64,000 nucleotides of DNA, taken from contig NC_071354.1 in NCBI RefSeq assembly GCF_943734655.1, forward strand, positions 233,051,206 to 233,115,205, in the 5' to 3' direction. The notes beneath the pieces were generated by a model. It ran no database searches. It saw only the letters and a program-made list of their open reading frames with translations, and had not been told where the DNA came from. How positions within the stretch are numbered: the first letter of the stretch is position 1; each line of letters begins with the position of its first letter. The stretch is from Sabethes cyaneus. Taxonomy: Eukaryota; Arthropoda; Insecta; Diptera; Culicidae. The position numbers were made by a program, and so were the translations under genes. Below, one piece after another: positions 10,121-20,400 of this stretch.

Positions 10121-12220
10121 TGGAATACACTCCTTTTTGCCCTCTCTCGGCGCTAGCAGCACAGATGTTATAAAGCAGTTGCAGTGACTGATGTATGACC
10201 AATCAAAGTCATAAATGAGTTATTTCATCTAAACGCTTCCATGTTTGACGTTCGGTTTGATATTTGCCTGTTAATTAATAAAGTTTTACTAATTTAAATG
10301 AAAACCAACGTTCCATATTGAAAATATTTATATTGAAATTTCTGATTAATTGACTTGATTAAAATTCTTGTAAATTTTGCTAAATACCTCTGAGTGATAA
10401 GCATTCAAAACGACCGTCATTCTAGGCAATCGCATTTTTAGATTTTCATTTCACCCCCATAACTTCCCTCTAGGTATGGCACAATCCTGCGTCGAAAAAT
10501 CTTCTCATTAATCCACCGCCTGTCGAGAAATGAAAAACACTGGTAATTACGGTCGTTTTCCCTTCTTCAGCGCGCTGCTATGTCGTTTGCTTAATTCAAT
10601 TTCGTCATCCGCTTAGTTGGGTTTCCTCGGAATCTCGATCTGAGAGGAATTCTTTCATCGGACGAACGGATGGAACCGACCGTCCAACCGACGACTGCCT
10701 GGATGGACCCTTCCGTGCCAATACCATCGATGTGGAGAGGTTTATGGTGCTGGTACAGGAACGCTTGGCATATGGACATAGACAAATATTCCACCAGCAG
10801 CAGCGCCGAGGCAGCTTCGCGTAGTGTATCTACACGATACCAAGGCAAGGTACAAAGCTGGGAAACGGGCAATCAGTTGTTCAAACAGAGATAACATTCC
10901 ATTCTGAAGCAAGCATTCCGCAGCAGCAGCAGCAGCTCGCCCGGCACCAAGGCAAAGTGTAAAGAAGTTTTCCCGAGAAGGAAGGCAAACTAGGTCGATG
11001 AGCATTACTAAAAGTTGATTCTACTACACTCACTCGCTCGCTAAGCATAGCATAGGGCGACAAGAGCAGGGCAGATGAATCAATTGCCGGGATGTATTTG
11101 CCTTTCGTTCCGGTTGGTGTGCTTAACGTATCGACAGGATCATTGGATGTACACTGAAAGCGATAACGACTTAGATTGGAAGTAGAGATGACAATGAATT
11201 AATATATTTAGAAGGTTGAGAGTGAGCACAGTGTGTTGTGTAGATCCATGGTGAAGTATCGCAATATGGACATTAAATTCTAATGGGATATTTTGTTAGA
11301 AGCAATATCCTATGTAGAAAATGCAGGCAATAACTGTTTGTAGTTATTATTTTTCTTTACTCGCAGCATAAAAACAAATCAAAGAGGATTTAAAGAATCA
11401 CTGTTATCGTTTTTAAATGAAAATTTATAGGATGTAGAAAATTGACCCAATTTTCGATGAAAAAAAAAACAAGATTCCCTCGTTAGAAAACCGGCCGGCT
11501 TAGCAAAAATATCGTAACATTTACGAGCGACCTTCTCGAATCGATCGAATTCGTTTAGCATACCGTAAAATATGCCATAAATAATAAGAAAAAAAAAGTC
11601 AAAGCCATAAATAACGGCCCGATCAATCGGGGAGAAAGCGGGCACATAAACAGATCGTCCTTATCGCTGTGCAATAACTGTCTCCAGCCTGCCGTTTGTT
11701 TGCCATCTCAAGCCGGGCGAAAAGTACGCAATTCATAACCCACGGGGTTATCGTCCACAATCATCTTTCGCCGGAATATCTTCTTACTAATATTTTTAAC
11801 AGCCTAACCTATATTAAGACGGATTTTGTTTCGAACCATTTTCACAGCCAAACTCAATCTCCCATCAGCCAGAAGCGTCATCAGCGTCGTCTCTTTCTCC
11901 GAGACACAACAAAACAGCACCTCGCAGATCGTTTGTTTAATTTTCGCACCGTATCGTTACGGGGCTTGCATTAGCCTTATCACATTATCACCGTTTGTTT
12001 TCCCAAGCAAGCAAGCAAGCAAGCAGTGGCGCACTTTTCTGCGCTGGGAATTATTAACTGTGACAGCATCAAATTTATTAGGTGCGCTTCCGCCCCCGAA
12101 CATCCCCGGCGAACTTTACTTGCCACGGAACGTAAGCAATTTGGGTGTTTGCAGCTTTCCAGCGACTACGACGAGGACGACGATCTCCCACAGCGTCCTG
12201 TGGTTCGGTGGCCCGTGCCG
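10121..12220. other. No gene recognised; scattered CAG runs
   Basis: A relatively GC-rich stretch from 10600 with short CAG runs near 10797-10806 and 10920-10936. No frame resembles a known protein and no terminal repeats were found. It could contain host intron or regulatory sequence. Confidence 0.4.
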
Positions 12221-12238
12221 TGGAGGTTTGTTTTGACA

Positions 12239-12273
12239 CCCCCTCCACCACCCCCCCCCCCCCCCCCCCCACC
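12239..12273. repeat. Poly-C run
   Basis: An almost pure cytosine tract with an occasional A, at the end of a GC-rich block. It encodes poly-proline or poly-glycine in translation, which is an artefact. Confidence 0.9.
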
Positions 12274-12867
12274 CAGGATGGCGGCTTCCGCCCGGTCACG
12301 CCTACTGGGATGCCTCCCCGAAATGAGTTTCGTTTTGTTTGGAAGTGCGGAAGTCAGTGTGACACTAATTGACTTCTCATTTTTGGCTCGGCCCGTAAAT
12401 GGTGGCACGCTCTGGCACTGGCAAATGGTCTTTAAGTGGTGTTTAGTGGACTATTTTGGGTGGAAATCGGCATAAATACTGTCACAGTCAGCTCTTTACG
12501 GTGGGTGTAAGGGCCAAATGGCCGTCGGCTTGCCATCCGGGGATGCAGTTACCGGTCAGAACCGGGTGGATCATTATCCGGATAACTTTTGGATTACGTC
12601 CAATTTGGTGGCGATAGCTCTGTATAATTGAGATCTACAGTTATTGTTTGTCACCGACGGATGAGATGACCTCATTACGTGTAGGAATCAATTTAAAGTA
12701 GAAAATTAAATAACCAGTAAAGAGATTAGTGTGAAATCTGTTCAAAATTAGAAATAGCGATGGAAAAAAACTTTTGGTATTATAGCTAAACTAAGTTATG
12801 GTACAGAATTAACTTTGACAGCAATCGTGTTCCTAACACATGCTGAGCTCTATCTCAAATGATAAAT

Positions 12868-12925
12868 CAGAAATTATAACAAAGGTTCCTGTCAGGAATA
12901 GATGGATTAAATCGATCTCCTTTTA
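12868..12925 (+). mobile_element. End fragment of the 2-kb repeat family
   Basis: TATAACAAAGGTTCCTGTCA followed by ATGGATTAAATC matches the right terminus of the element at 54075-56134 (TATAACAAAGGTTCCTTTCA, then GTGGATTAAATC). Only the terminus is recognisable here. Confidence 0.55.
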
Positions 12926-13009
12926 GAATTGAGAAAAACTGTTTGTATTTTCATACAAATTGGTGCTTGTCTCGATACTGAGGAGGAGGAGTCGGTAACA
13001 CGGTACGGT

Positions 13010-13086
13010 ATAGAGTGGGCCTTCATCCCACCCAGATTGCTCAATTTGGCGAATTGTGGGAGGCAGAAGTTAAGGTCGTCAAATCT
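13010..13086 (+). pseudogene. BEL/Pao integrase fragment 1
   Basis: In shifting plus-strand frames this encodes IEW, FIPPR and FGELWEAEVKVVKS. It corresponds to the conserved integrase stretch of BEL/Pao retrotransposons (WxFIPPRAPHFGGLWEAAVKSxK), which carries the catalytic glutamate. Only about 25 codons survive. A very similar fragment in the same orientation lies at 13842-13916, and an inverted, longer one at 14868-15125. Confidence 0.65.
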
Positions 13087-13841
13087 TTATTTTTTTGTTG
13101 TTAGATTATAGGGTAATTGATCTTGAGTGGACCAATTTAGCGCCTTTTAAGACCACCACTCACACTCCTGCTTAATTTACTCGTCATAATAAGCATAATA
13201 TAAGTTAATTTAATTATTTTTTTCGATTTAGCTTATAAAGCACCTCCTGCTATATAGTTAAAACTTTGGCCAATTCGAGTGTGAAAACTGCACATGGATA
13301 CCAGAAGAAAAAACTAAATTAATTATTAGAAGCACTTATGGAAACTCAAAGAACGCAACTCTATTCCATTCAAAGGACTGCTGGTGAGATTGTTCTAGTT
13401 TTGCCCATGTATACCACATTTCATAAATAAACTAGAATCGGGAAGAGAGAGGGACAATCAGAGCACTTATTTGAAGCGGTGTGCCTAGGGAGAGTGAAAC
13501 ACTCAACTTTCTAGGGTTAATCCTGGCCCAATTAATGAGCGGATAATGAGCGGGCTCTTCTTCCTACCTGCTGGAATCATTCTGCATTAAGACCTGCACT
13601 AAATCCCTGGTACGTGTAAGTGATGTTGCTTATCGACCAATTCCCTTTTGGACCTTCATACAAGAGTTGGGAAGCATGACCAATCGTTGAATATGTACAA
13701 CTCTCTTTGACATGATAGGCTCATTGCTATGAACAGATGTTCTGCTAAGCCAAATGGTAGTACCATATATTCACATTCATATTCAACAAGGTGCACTCAA
13801 GGTAATAATTGGCGACTTCCTAGTCAAGCGAGATATAGAGT

Positions 13842-13916
13842 GGGACTTCATTCCACCCAGATCGCGTCAATTTGGCAAATTGTGGGAGGCAGAAGTTAAG
13901 GTCGTCAAATCTCTAT
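13842..13916 (+). pseudogene. BEL/Pao integrase fragment 2
   Basis: It shares the string TTGTGGGAGGCAGAAGTTAA and its surroundings with the fragment at 13010-13086, and encodes the same LWEAEVKVVKS stretch. It is a direct repeat about 0.83 kb downstream, either a tandem duplication of the region or a second truncated insertion. Confidence 0.65.
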
Positions 13917-13945
13917 TGTAAATAACAGCCTTATACCGGACTATA

Positions 13946-14118
13946 CACTTAAAAAAATCGGTTAAATTTTACCGAAATCTAAACAACTTCTACACATTTA
14001 AAATGATAATTGCTTCTTATAGCATTTTTCCTCAGCAGGACTCATGGTGAAATCAGCGATTGTTGATCAACTCTTGCAGTCTCTGACAGTTCGGACATTT
14101 CGGTGTAAATTTGAGTGA
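13946..14118. mobile_element. Possible degenerate MITE related to the one at 42416
   Basis: It begins ACACTTAAAAAAATCGG then TTAAATTTTACCGAAATCT. This parallels the terminal repeat of the palindromic MITE at 42416 (CACTTAAAAAAAAGCGCCG, then TAAATTTTGCCGAGATTT). A weak inverted counterpart (ACATTTCGGTGTAAATTT) is near 14094-14111. Boundaries are uncertain. Confidence 0.4.
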
Positions 14119-14159
14119 CGTCAGAATAAAATTGTCGCCTGCTAGAGAGTAGTATTCGG

Positions 14160-14470
14160 CATGAGTAATGGTCTTAGAATGCTGCCCTGAGGTATTCTTA
14201 AGCGATTTCCGAACTAGTCAAATAAACACATTAATAAGGCACATATTTTCACAGCTAATTTTGCACATTTTGTGGTTTTGTAGAGGCAAGCCATGTTGTA
14301 AATCTTGCTGAAGTTCCCAGTTTAGCTAGCAGAATATCATGATCGGCTCGGTCAAATACTGTCTCCAGGTCAGAATAAACGGTGTTAACTAGTTCTAGTT
14401 GGTCCACAAGCACAAAGAAGTGAAATCGAACGCATTTGCAGAAACTGATCTACCGGGAAAAAATCTCTGC
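14160..14470 (-). pseudogene. LINE reverse transcriptase relic
   Basis: Minus-strand reading shows, in order, RSVSANAFDFTS (fingers), VYSDLETVFDRADHDILLAK (first catalytic aspartate region; family form YxDLKAAFDRVDHDILLAKL) and IPQGSILRPLLM (family form VPQGSxLGPLLF). Frameshifts separate the parts and the YADD block is missing. The wording resembles CR1/Jockey-type elements and the better-preserved LINE at 51.5-58.1 kb. Confidence 0.65.
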
Positions 14471-14867
14471 TGTGAGGTGGACAAACATTGCGTACTTTCA
14501 TATTTATCAGCAAAATTCCATTTCAATCAACAATAGTCGAGATATAAATGGTTTATTTTTCAGCGTTTTGAACTGAAAACGCTTTATCTTCACATTTTTG
14601 TATTGTGAAACATCATATAAAAACCTCAGCTTTTCGAAAAAAAATATCAAAAATATTAGGTCTTTGGGACTGCCATAATGGTCAAATAAAAAATCCGAAT
14701 CTAAAATTTTCTGACAGAGGTTAAGTTTGTATGAAAATTGCGATCAATGCAGTTATATTTGAGTGAATACTGAGTCCCAACCATAAGGTGTCCGTCTTCA
14801 CTGTTTTGCTCTAGTTAAAAAACTGCCATCCGGAAGGTCGGTTCCGGATCGTGCGAATAATTTTGTT

Positions 14868-15125
14868 TCATAACAAGTTCCAGTGGTCTTCCAAATGTAG
14901 TTGATGACTTGTTCTTAGCAATGGTGTCTTACTCAGGTCATCCGATAAAGCATACAACGGCCTAGAATTTATTATGGGTTCGATGTAGCTCAAACTTGTA
15001 AAACCCAAGTATTGCATTACCAAGAGTTCAGTGCGTTTTGACGATCTCAACTTCAGCCTCCCACAATTCGCCAAAATTGGGTCTGGGTAGAATGAATTTC
15101 CACTTTATCTCCTGTTTAGGTAGGA
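14868..15125 (-). pseudogene. BEL/Pao integrase C-terminal relic
   Basis: In minus-strand frames it reads IKWKFILPRP, FGELWEAEVEIVKT, a stop, then IEPIINSRPLYALSDD. The last string matches the conserved end of BEL/Pao integrases (IExxLNSRPLxxLSDDP). One in-frame stop and one frameshift show it is dead. It has the same source family as the short fragments at 13010 and 13842 but the opposite orientation. Confidence 0.75.
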
Positions 15126-16110
15126 AGACATCGATTATTGAGTATTGTCCTTGGAAGCGCTCACCAAGTTTTTAGGAATTTACTGATCATCCTGTATCGA
15201 TTGATAAATTGATTCAATGCTTCAAGGAAACCCCGACTTGTTAGGAATCAACTCAAGGGGATTCCATTTCGAGACAAGCGGCTATGTTTGCGTCGTGTGT
15301 CGGTTTAGAGCTTCTTTCCTTCACAGTCACAGGAACGGCACAATTAACGTAACAAAGCGAGAATAAATACCGTAGGCTTATTTATGGACGATCAACCTAC
15401 ATAATCTTGAACAACTGGAGTGATCAGAGTAGTAGATGTGAAGATGTCGGAAGGCGTTTTCCCTTGTTCAATTCGAAGGTTAAATTATTGCCAATTAGCA
15501 ATAATGCTGAGACCGTGAATACTGGACACTTTTGTGACATTTTTGTCAAGCTCATGTGGTTTCTCTCATGAAAAAAATGGTGATGGTGAATAGGAAATCA
15601 TTAATAATTACCTTGAGAGGCGTTATTCAACAGGCTTTTCTTTACCAACCCGCGTCGTTTGATGAATCTATCCAGTGTGGCAAAAAGAGTATGAGTTGTC
15701 AGGTCAGAAAACAACTTGATGAGATTTGATTTCGAGACCTTACTTAAAATAAACGGTTTGTTCTCAGGTAGAATTCCCATTAAAAACTCTACTAACTATT
15801 TTTTGGAAAGGAAGGAAGTGTCTGATGCGAATAATGATTAATTAGATGAACTGGAACATTTTGATATAGACCAAAAATTTATCGGGATGTACAATGGCAG
15901 GTGGGGCTCGTACTCACGCTCTTTCGCTTAGTACCCGAATGTTACACTCAATAAATGTTTCACTACCACCTGTTATATTGAGTAATCTTATACCTAATTT
16001 TGTTTTATTCCCCCTAATTCTGTCATTCCCCGTAAACGCGTACCACACACTTCCTATGCGACGATATTATTTTTGTATGACTGTTCTTTGTTTCTACCGT
16101 CGAGAAGAAT
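15126..16110. other. No feature recognised
   Basis: AT-rich sequence with no frame or repeat that I can assign. A short GGGGCTCGTACTCACGCT near 15903 faintly resembles a T-arm of a tRNA-derived SINE, too weak to call. Confidence 0.4.
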
Positions 16111-16114
16111 GACT

Positions 16115-17157
16115 GTTATCTACTCGGTCAGTGTATAGGACAACTCATTGTGCTCGATTTTGTTTGGATATCAACTACTTTAACTAAGCCACCTGGACCA
16201 GGATAAATCTTTATAATGCAACCCATCTTTTGTGATTGGGCAGGAAAATTATCTGCTTTTATAAGAACGATGGCGATGGTGAGCGAATATTTGGCGATTT
16301 CTTTGTCCATTTGCCACGAACCTGTAACTCTATGAGATTTTCTCTCTTCCAACCATTCCAAAGATGCTCACGAAGTTGTTGGACGTGCTGCCAACGTCCC
16401 AAACGACTTACCGGAGTTTCTGCCTTAGGAATATCGACTAAGGGTCTGCCGATATTTAAGTCTTCAGGAGTTCTAAACTTCTAATTCTGAATAAGCATAT
16501 AACGACCTTGAATTTAAAATTCTGTGACTGTCAGAGAGGCGAAATGGTATAATTTCCTCAGAACAGATTTTACACTTTTAACATCGGCTGCCCACAACCC
16601 ACCAAAGTGCGGTGAATGTGGTGGAATAGTATGCTATACACTTTTCTTTATTCGACAATATTCAAACCCTTTTTTTTACATGTTTCAGACTCAAACATTA
16701 AGTAAAGATAATGTAACTCTGATTTAACACCAATGAAATTAGTACCATTGTCGCTAAACACATTTTCAGGGATACCACGTCGGGAGACAAATCTCTGAAA
16801 TGGTACAAGAAAAGCTTCTGTAGACATATCGTCAACTGCTTCGAGATGCGTGGCTTTAGTTACCATGCATACAAAGACACCGATGTAAGCCTTGATGGGA
16901 CCCGCTGTTCTGTTACTTTGTTTTAATAAAATTGAACCAGCAAAATCAATGCCGTCACGTAGGCGATGCGGAATGATGTGGGATTTCGGTAAATCACTCA
17001 TTTGCTGACCAAGTATGGAAGAGCGATTTTTGAGACATGTTATGCAGCTTGGAATAATCTGTCGTACGGTGGATTTTGCATTCAAGTGGCCCAAGATCGA
17101 CTTGAATGGAGACGACTGCTCTAAACAAGTTCTGCGTTTGAACTTTTGAAACAACAA
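16115..17157 (-). pseudogene. BEL/Pao retrotransposon pol (integrase) relic
   Basis: This is the longest BEL/Pao piece. From the right end, the 169-codon frame at 17157-16648 contains a zinc-binding-like CITC segment, the first integrase aspartate in GIDFAG, the core YIGVFVCMVTKATHLEAVDD and the second aspartate in FSDNGTNFIG. After a frameshift, 16630-16555 reads PPHSPHFGGLWAADVKSVKS, where the family normally has GGLWE; the catalytic glutamate seems replaced by alanine. Further pieces at 16420-16130 read RWQHVQQLREHLWNGW, LIELQVRGKWTK and, in another frame, IKADNFPA and PGPGGLVKVVDIQTK, matching the C-terminal tail of this family. Frameshifts and stops make it non-functional. No protease or RT is present and no LTRs were found. 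Confidence 0.85.
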
Positions 17158-17384
17158 CCGCTGACGACGACGATTTTTCTGTTTTCGTTGAAGTATAGAG
17201 GTTTTTTACGTTCAGTCGAATTTACTGCGCCATAGCATTCTATTTATATAATCTATTTATATAAGAGGCTTATGTCTGTAACGCAAACGTCTCTGACAGG
17301 ACGTCATAAGAGGCTTATCGGTAACTAAAAACAGGTCCCTGACAGGACATCATGCTTTCGTAGCAATGGGTAGTATTCTTAGTC

Positions 17385-18480
17385 ACCTCACTGGTCGACT
17401 GCAGGACTGCTCGATTGCTCAACTGGTTGACTAGACTGCTCGACTGGACTGTTCGGCTAGACTGCTCGATTTGAATGCTCGACTGGACTGCTTAACTGAA
17501 CTGCTCGACTGAACTGTTCGATTCGTCTCAACTGGCTGATTGGACAGATCGACTTGACTGCTTGACTGAACAGCTCGATTTAACTGCTCGAGTGGACTAC
17601 TCTATTCGGCTGCTTGACTTACTACTCGACCTGACTACTCGACTTTACTGCTCGACTGGACTGTTCGATACGACTGCTCGACTCAACTGTTCGATACGAC
17701 GCTCGACTCAACTGCTCGATTCCACTGCTTGATTCCACTACTCGACTGGACTACTCGACTCAACTGCTCTACTCGCCTGCTCAAATGAACTGCTTGACTC
17801 AACTACTCGATTGGACTATTCGAATCGGCTGCTCGACTCAGCTGCTCAACCCGATTGCTCGGTTACAGTGCTCGACTCAACTGACAGCTTGATTGAACAG
17901 CTCGACTGGATTGCTCGACTTAGCCACTCAACCCGACCGCTCGACTCAACTGCTTGACTTAACTGTTTGATTCGAGCTGTCAGACTTAAATGCTCGACTT
18001 GACTACTCGATTCAACCACGCGACTAGACTACTCGATTCAACAGCTCGACTGGACTACTCGACTTAACTACTCGATTAAGCGGCCCGACTCAACTGCTCG
18101 GTTCAACTGCTCGATTGGACGACTCGTGTCGATTGCTCGACTCAGCTGCTCATCTGGACTGTTCGATACGACTGCTCGACTCAACTGCTCGACTCAACCA
18201 CTCGACTCAACTGTTCGCATGAACTGCATGAACTGAACTGCTCGACTTGACTGCTCGAATGAACTGCTCGACTCGACTGCACGAATGAACTGCTCGACTT
18301 AACTTTTCGAATTAACCGCTTGACCCTACTGCTAGACTAAACCATCCGATTCGACTGCTCAACTAGACTGCTCAATTTGATTGCTTGACTTGACTGTTTG
18401 ACTCGACTGCTCGACCCAACTGCTTGACTCGATTGCTTGATTCGACTGCTCGACTCGCCTGCTGAACTCGATTGCTTGTC
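17385..18480. repeat. 13-bp minisatellite (CTCGACTGAACTG)n
   Basis: About 84 imperfect copies of CTCGACTSRACTG, with frequent C/T changes (TTCGA, CTTGA) and a few 10-bp or shorter units. Because 13 is not a multiple of three, any open frame is accidental. It forms the core of the Helitron copy 1 and matches the array at 39915-40822. Confidence 0.9.
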
Positions 18481-18708
18481 GCGATATCATATGGTCGGTG
18501 TTAAATCAGACCGGACCAAGTCGCAAAATTTAAAAAAAATGAGTTAATGATAGCAAACGATCAAGAATTTTCTAAGCAACATTTTACTCTAATCAGACTA
18601 CATAAATGTTACAAACAGCCAGAAGTTTTTATTCAGTTAAATAAAATCCAATACGACCATAAAAACTATTGGTTTCCGGCTATGACTCTTTTATGTACAA
18701 CATCTTAG

Positions 18709-19080
18709 ATTGTGTTTTTTATCGACTGGATTCAATTGTAACTGTTAATAGTTGGCATGACATTGACATGATCGTGAGGAACGTGCTGTTCGAGCCAAAG
18801 ATGCTGATAATAGCTGGCAGAGCAGTCTTCGGAGAAGTTTATCAAGACTGAAGTTTGATATTTTCCCGACGTTTCGACACTTTTTGGTGTCTTTTTCAAG
18901 AGGTAATAAAATTTAGTCTTTTGTTCTGTTTTTAGGAGTGTACATATTAAACAAGTTTTTCTTGCTTTGCAGCTGTACTGCGAAACACTAAGCGCAACTA
19001 AGCCAACAAAGTGTCGAAACGTCGGGAAAATATCAAACTTTAGTCTTGATAAATTTCTGCCCTGCCAAATATTAACAGTT
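18709..19080. mobile_element. Penelope-like foldback insertion inside Helitron copy 1
   Basis: It is flanked by the 12-bp duplication ACAACATCTTAG at 18697-18708 and 19081-19092. The same site in Helitron copy 2 (near 41046-41060) reads straight through, which proves insertion. Inside, AACTGTTAATAGTTGGCA (from about 18737) pairs with TGCCAAATATTAACAGTT at the right end. A second inverted pair carries GTCGAAACGTCGGG with AAAATATCAAACTT, as found at ends of Penelope-like elements. No coding sequence was seen. The 40-bp phrase around GGAACGTGCTGTTCGAGCC also occurs near 28922 and 33475. Confidence 0.75.
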
Positions 19081-19230
19081 ACAACATCTTAGAGCTATAT
19101 TATGCAAAGAACTCAAAGAACTAATACTAAGATTAAACATCTTCGCAAACACTGGCCAATGGAATGTATCCGCAGTTTTCGGAATTCTGAACAGACATTT
19201 ATATTCTCCGGATCGTAAGATTCGGGCTAG

Positions 19231-20149
19231 TAGGGTCTAATTCCCGTCGTAATAGGTAAAGCCATTATAATTTTAATCATTTGTTGGATGGATTTAATGA
19301 ATACTCCAAAAGTTCTTGTGCTGATTTGACTAAAACACACTTACCTTCCGATCCGTGAACTTTGAAATCACTGAAAAGCGACTATTAAAGCATATTATTG
19401 AAATTACGCAACTGACTTTATTTCTAAAATTCGTCGTACCGTTTTAAAATCCGTCTGTCAAAATTTTTCATCGTCCGAACTTAAAATTACAACAATGTTT
19501 ACGAATCTAACGCGCATGTATTTGTTTAGGACGGCATGACAAATGGTATTCTACCAAATTTCTGCAAGTCAGACAAGTTTTCCTGGCTGTAGAATAACGA
19601 CAATGCCTTGCGTGAGTTATTTTCATTTATGAATGACGGAAATTAAAACGATTAGTCGACATTGTCTTCTTCGTCGCACGAAAAAAGTAGGAAATTTGGC
19701 TGGTAGGACTTCTTTAATAATAAAAATCATTTAAATAGACCTCAGCTTACTTTGATTGATCGCATGTGATAGACAACAAACTAAAATATTAGGGAATAAC
19801 TAGTTTTGCATTGTGTGTCATAAAAATACTGATATTTTTAATAATTTGTGTTGGATAGGACGGGAATAAGCAATTACGACGATGTAACAATATACCCTAT
19901 GTTATAATGAGAAGAAAAATAATTTTATTATGTTACTCTTAGGAAGGGTAATCAAAAACAGAAGATCATCAAAAAGAAACATATTTTCATTTCAGAAACC
20001 ATTCCAAAAACACCACAAGTCTAAAATGATGAGCGGTTACTCATGATTACGATTTTTTAATGTTGGATTACTGGGCAGTGGTAACATTAAGCTCTAGTAC
20101 TGGTTTGGGGCTGATTCAATGAGAAAACTTCAACTAAAAAAGAGTAACT
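19231..20149. other. No feature recognised
   Basis: AT-rich sequence without assignable frames or repeats. Confidence 0.4.
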
Positions 20150-20400
20150 ACATCGTAGACCAGAGAATATTTAGTACACAAAAGTACTCAGACAAAATGC
20201 TTTTACATGGAAGCAACCGTGGTTTCCCATAACCCACCGAAATGCGATACCTTCGAACGATCAAAGTACTACTGGCTATCATTTTCTGTCCATTTGTGTA
20301 GGTGCTTTCTGATGAATCTTTCTGCGTATGATTTGAGTGATTTCGTTGGCTGCTCCAACGAAATCTTGGAAATTGTAGTGCACTGACTTTGAAGGGAAGA
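20150..20400 (-). pseudogene. BEL/Pao integrase relic
   Basis: In minus-strand frames, FVGAANEITQII (the conserved block just after the second integrase aspartate, NFVGAAxEL in the family) is followed by a gap and then HFGGLWETTVASM, the catalytic-glutamate block (HFGGLWEAAVxSM), then a stop. The intervening about 35 codons are degenerate. This is a different BEL/Pao copy from the one at 16.1 kb. Confidence 0.65.

Larger units (their letters stand above)
17252..19230 (+). mobile_element. Non-autonomous Helitron with minisatellite core, copy 1
   Basis: It starts TCTATTTATATAAGAGGC after an A and ends GATTCGGGCTAG before a T, the 5'-TC and CTAG-3' signature with A^T insertion typical of Helitrons. 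A hairpin, CCGGATC-GTAA-GATTCGG (19208-19225), sits just before the terminal GCTAG. The left part contains two imperfect copies of a segment with GACAGGAC and GAGGCTTAT. The centre, about 17385-18480, is a 13-bp minisatellite. The right part is AT-rich and is interrupted by an insertion at 18709-19080. Copy 2 lies at 39780-41207. No Rep/helicase is encoded. Confidence 0.75.

Noticed and set aside
12078..12475. Proline- or glycine-rich gene around the poly-C run
   Set aside because: Frames on both strands are open only because of the C tract; no domain outside it.
17385..18480. A CRISPR-like array
   Set aside because: Units are contiguous 13-mers without unique spacers, in a eukaryotic Helitron.
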